Of a stretch of DNA of 7,411 nt, positions 5,230 through 7,411 are shown one piece after another. Numbering within the stretch: position 1 is the stretch's first letter; the number at the start of each line of letters is the position of its first letter. The notes below the pieces were generated by a model. That model saw only the letters and a program-made list of their open reading frames with translations, ran no database searches and had not been told where the DNA came from. This stretch comes from Planctomycetaceae bacterium (GTDB lineage: Bacteria > Planctomycetota > Planctomycetia > Pirellulales > Pirellulaceae), in the NCBI GenBank assembly GCA_024642765.1, contig JAHEAM010000186.1:1-7411 (forward strand), read 5' to 3'. A program made the position numbers and the translations under genes.

Positions 5230-6406
5230 CGCCGAGTTGATGCAATGACTTGATCAAGTACTCGACTTGAGCGAGCGTATTGTATAAGTGCATTGAAACC
5301 CGAATGAACCAACGCTGGTCGAAAAATATGATTGGCACTTCAATCTTAAATTGCTGGAACAAGTCTTCTTGAAGCGATGACCAGTCACCAGGTGGTAAGG
5401 GTACGTGAGCCATTGTCCCATACCATCCTTCACAGCGACTCGCGATCGGTTTTGTCCCTAGGTGCTCGCGCAATTGGTCTTCTGCGTAGCCAGCCATGAC
5501 GTAGGCGTTTTGGCGAAACGTTGCTGCCCCGTAGTGTTCGAAAAACTCGATTGCAGCTGTTAATGCTAAATAGCCGCTAGGGTCTCGGGTGCCACTCCAA
5601 AGAAATTGTTCGTCCCAGAGCTCAGGCATTGCTGGCAGTAGCCGTCCCCAGCTGCGAACCAATGGTTCGATGTTCGCTTGTTGACGCGGGTGAGCGTAAA
5701 GGAATCCGGTTCCCAACGGACCACACAACCACTTATGACAACTTGCGCAGTAGAAATCTACTTTGAGAGAGTCTAGCGAAAGTGGCACGTGGATCGGTGC
5801 ATGAGGCCCATCAATGCAAATCGCCACATCGAATTCACGCAAGCGTTCGATGATTTCGTCCAGTGGCCAGATTAGTGCTGTGGCGCTGGTGATGTGGCTG
5901 AGAATCACGATTTTTGTTCGTTTTGAAATGGCACTGGCAAATCGATTGGCTAGTATCTCAGATGACTCAAAGGCTGAATCGTCCAAATGCAAATCGACGA
6001 CTTTGGCGCCTTTGGTTTTCGCAATATGTTCCCAGATTCTGCGGACCGCCCCATACTCGTGATTATTGATAAGGATTTCATCGCCTTCCGCTAATGGGAA
6101 GCTCGACGCCACGACGTTCATTGCAACGGTGGCATTCTCAACAAAGACAAGATTACTAGGGCTTGTGCCTAAAAATCGAGCAGCGGACGCCTTGGCCCGG
6201 TTCAGTTCGTTTTCCAAACGGCGGACATAAAAGTCCATTGGCTGTCGATCGAGTTTGTTTTGCCAAGCGGTTTTGGCCTCGCGGACGGGCCTGGGAGATG
6301 GCCCAAATGAACCGTGATTTAAATAACAGTGGCCTTTTTCAATATCCCACAAGCTGCGGATTTCTTCGCTAATGATTTGAGGTTCTGCAGTACTTGGTTT
6401 GGCCAT
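5216..6406 (-). CDS. PLP-dependent class V aminotransferase, isopenicillin-N-epimerase-like
   Basis: 396 residues, full length for this fold-type I family. Visible landmarks: N-terminal YLNHGSFGPSPRPV (28-41), typical of the epimerase/cysteine-desulfhydrase-like branch; ENATVAMNVV (90-99), which contacts the PLP phosphate; HITSAT (171-176); IDGPHAPIH (198-206), with Asp199 as the partner of the pyridine nitrogen; SCHKWLCGPLGTGFLY (222-237), with Lys225 as the Schiff-base lysine; and RVSMHLYNT (369-377), with Arg369 as the likely substrate-carboxylate contact. All key residues are present, so the enzyme should be active. There is no signal peptide, so it is cytoplasmic. The substrate is not decided by sequence: family members include isopenicillin N epimerase, cysteine desulfhydrases and ergothioneine C-S lyase, and no beta-lactam or ergothioneine gene is nearby. 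The ribosome site is AGGA, 9 bases before the ATG. It is divergent from glnA. Confidence 0.9.
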   Translation of the reverse strand: MAKPSTAEPQIISEEIRSLWDIEKGHCYLNHGSFGPSPRPVREAKTAWQNKLDRQPMDFYVRRLENELNRAKASAARFLGTSPSNLVFVENATVAMNVVASSFPLAEGDEILINNHEYGAVRRIWEHIAKTKGAKVVDLHLDDSAFESSEILANRFASAISKRTKIVILSHITSATALIWPLDEIIERLREFDVAICIDGPHAPIHVPLSLDSLKVDFYCASCHKWLCGPLGTGFLYAHPRQQANIEPLVRSWGRLLPAMPELWDEQFLWSGTRDPSGYLALTAAIEFFEHYGAATFRQNAYVMAGYAEDQLREHLGTKPIASRCEGWYGTMAHVPLPPGDWSSLQEDLFQQFKIEVPIIFFDQRWFIRVSMHLYNTLAQVEYLIKSLHQLGVARK

Positions 6407-6632
6407 TTTAGGACATCCTAATCAATATTGAATTTTCCACGGAGTGCTTGTTTCGCGAGCACTGCTGGTTTTGTTTTGAGCATCTGTTTCGTTTATGTCG
6501 ATGTCCGAGTGTGTCGGAATCGGCAACGATACGTTTGTGCTGGAGCATTTTATAGCGAGAAAGTCGTGTTCCGCTACTCCAGGCTAGAGTAATGACGTTC
6601 CAATACTGTGTAGCGAAATAATTTTTCTGGCG
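6407..6632. other. upstream part of the divergent spacer before glnA
   Basis: No coding sequence is supported. It contains an AGTGCT/AGCACT hairpin (6443-6463) close to the aminotransferase start, and three short dyads that could be activator sites for the sigma-54 promoter downstream: TCCGA-N5-TCGGA (6504-6518), TGCT-GG-AGCA (6538-6547) and TACTC-N7-GAGTA (6575-6591). None is a clear NtrC site. No convincing promoter for the aminotransferase gene was found. Confidence 0.4.
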
Positions 6633-6648
6633 TGGCCCGATAGTTGCT
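6633..6648 (+). promoter_or_regulatory. sigma-54 (RpoN) promoter of glnA
   Basis: TGGCCCGATAGTTGCT matches the sigma-54 consensus TGGCACGRNNNTTGCW at all fixed positions but one (C for A at the fifth base). The essential GG (6634-6635) and GC (6646-6647) are exactly 10 bases apart. The predicted transcription start is near 6659, giving a leader of about 88 nt before the GTG at 6747. Sigma-54 promoters need an enhancer-binding activator such as NtrC, and glnA is the classic target, so context supports the call strongly. Confidence 0.75.
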
Positions 6649-6655
6649 TTCAGAG

Positions 6656-6701
6656 CCCGTTTGTGTCACTCGGTGTTGGGTGGCCAGCCCAGGCAAACGG
6701 G
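6656..6701 (+). promoter_or_regulatory. stem-loop in the glnA 5' leader
   Basis: Perfect 8-bp arms CCCGTTTG (6656-6663) and CAAACGGG (6694-6701). Between them is an inner hairpin TGGGT/GCCCA (6677-6691, one G-U pair) and a 13-nt left internal loop. The predicted sigma-54 start falls at the beginning of the left arm, so the transcript would open with this structure, though the exact start decides whether the full stem can form. No U-tract follows, so it is not an intrinsic terminator. It does not look like the known cyanobacterial glnA glutamine riboswitch. It could affect mRNA stability, or the DNA dyad could be an operator. Confidence 0.45.
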
Positions 6702-6726
6702 TATATTGGTTTGTCCGTCGCATTCA

Positions 6727-6745
6727 AATTCAATTGAGGTGAATT
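6727..6745 (+). promoter_or_regulatory. glnA: glnA ribosome binding site inside a small dyad
   Basis: The Shine-Dalgarno GAGGTG (6735-6740) lies 6 bases before the GTG start. It is flanked by AATTCA (6727-6732) and TGAATT (6740-6745), which are complementary and would place GAGG in a 7-nt loop. The stem is AT-rich and weak. The in-frame TGA at 6735-6737 excludes any earlier start for glnA. Confidence 0.5.
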
Positions 6746-6746
6746 A

Positions 6747-7411
6747 GTGACTCCAAAAGAGATTTTAGCTCTTTGTCGTGAAAAAGGTGTGAAGGCTGTT
6801 GACCTTCGTTTTATGGATTTCATCGGAACCTGGCAGCATACGACAGTTCCCGTGCGTCAATTGACGGAAGACGCGTTCGCCGACGGATTCGGATTCGACG
6901 GTTCCAGTATTCGTGGCTGGCAGCAGATCAATGAAAGCGACATGTTGCTCGTTCCCGATGCTGCTTCTGCGTTTCTCGATCCGTTCACGCAGCTGCCGAC
7001 ATTGAACTTGATCTGCAATGTTCAAGACCCACTGACCCGCGAGGATTATTCGCGCGATCCACGAAACGTTGCGCGGAAAGCGGTTGCTTACCTACAACAA
7101 ACCGGTATTGCTGACAAAGCATTCTTCGGCCCAGAAGCCGAGTTTTTTGTTTTTGATGATATCCGATTCGAACAATCTGCATCACAAGCTTTCTTCTACA
7201 TCGACAGTATCGAGGCCGAATGGAATCGTGGTCGTGAAGAGTTCCCCAACTTGGGATACAAAGTTCGCCACAAGGAAGGTTACTTTCCTTGTCCACCGAC
7301 TGACCGCTTGATGGATTTGCGAAACGAAATGATGCAGACCCTCATCGATGTTGGGATTGAGGTCGAGACGCAGCACCACGAAGTCGCAACGGCCGGTCAA
7401 TGCGAAATTGA
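6747..7411 (+). CDS. glnA: glutamine synthetase type I, N-terminal 221 codons (truncated by window edge)
   Basis: Starts at GTG 6747 with a good ribosome site, and the frame is open to the window end (221 codons plus 2 bases; the full enzyme is about 470 residues). It makes glutamine from glutamate, ammonia and ATP in the cytoplasm, as a dodecamer. Visible signatures: VKAVDLRFMDFIGTWQH (15-31) of the beta-grasp domain; GFGFDGSSIRGW (47-58), with Asp51 near the ammonium site of the neighbouring subunit; FFGPEAEFFVFD (127-138), with metal-binding Glu130 and Glu132; and HHEVATAGQCE (210-220), with Glu212 and Glu220 matching the E. coli metal ligands. The adenylylation Tyr region lies beyond the window, so control by GlnE cannot be judged. 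The GTG start is the only option: an in-frame stop lies 12 bases upstream, and the first ATG is at codon 23, inside the conserved domain. Regulation is probably by sigma-54 from 6633-6648. Confidence 0.97.
   Translation, partial: MTPKEILALCREKGVKAVDLRFMDFIGTWQHTTVPVRQLTEDAFADGFGFDGSSIRGWQQINESDMLLVPDAASAFLDPFTQLPTLNLICNVQDPLTREDYSRDPRNVARKAVAYLQQTGIADKAFFGPEAEFFVFDDIRFEQSASQAFFYIDSIEAEWNRGREEFPNLGYKVRHKEGYFPCPPTDRLMDLRNEMMQTLIDVGIEVETQHHEVATAGQCEI

Noticed and set aside
1321..6616. Recurring TAGCGA hexamer in several spacers (1321, near 3770, 6553, 6611)
   Set aside because: A hexamer is expected a few times by chance in a window of this size; flanks differ and there is no consistent position relative to genes.
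6702..6707. TATATT as a sigma-70 -10 for glnA
   Set aside because: No -35 at 16-18 bp; the nearest TTGGGT gives a 20-bp spacer. The sigma-54 site is far better.

Overview
The window looks like chromosomal DNA from a planctomycete, most likely of the Pirellulales/Rhodopirellula type. This is an inference from gene content. It carries a 23S rRNA gene with no 16S gene or tRNA upstream of it, a secreted PQQ-like beta-propeller protein with the N-terminal DWARFRGPNGAG signature, a DUF6265 protein, an exported TPR/HEAT-like protein of planctomycete style, and a glnA whose N-terminus contains VDLRFMDF. Base composition is moderate and there is no sign of mobile DNA.

Left part (1-1666): the 5' part of a 23S rRNA gene on the minus strand (1-836, running off the window) with a long upstream leader. 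The leader holds a series of perfect hairpins, one boxB-like hairpin followed by a boxA-like antitermination element, two further boxA-like copies, a candidate promoter (1421-1448) and an AT-rich terminator (1455-1485) that would insulate the rRNA unit from the protein gene upstream. No protein gene is supported in 837-1666.

Middle part (1667-5215): two minus-strand genes for exported proteins. The TPR/HEAT-like protein (1667-2992) has its own strong sigma-70-type promoter at 3041-3069, which also argues that its true start is at 2992. The DUF6265 protein lies at 3159-3740. A 121-bp divergent spacer separates them from a plus-strand gene for an exported beta-propeller protein (3862-5175). That gene converges on an aminotransferase gene, and a perfect 10-bp hairpin at the junction has the aminotransferase stop codon in its loop.

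Right part (5216-7411): a class V PLP-dependent enzyme of the isopenicillin-N-epimerase-like group (minus strand, 5216-6406), a 340-bp divergent spacer, and the first 221 codons of type I glutamine synthetase (plus strand from a GTG at 6747, running off the window). The spacer holds the most informative regulatory signal seen here: a near-consensus sigma-54 promoter (GG-N10-GC at 6634-6647). Just downstream lies a long inverted repeat that would form a stem-loop at the start of the glnA leader. This suggests nitrogen-responsive control of glnA by RpoN and an enhancer-binding protein, possibly with a second, RNA-level layer.

Apart from the two minus-strand exported-protein genes, the genes do not form an obvious operon. 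No defence, CRISPR, phage or transposon component was seen. The most unusual elements are regulatory: the 23S leader architecture and the glnA upstream region.
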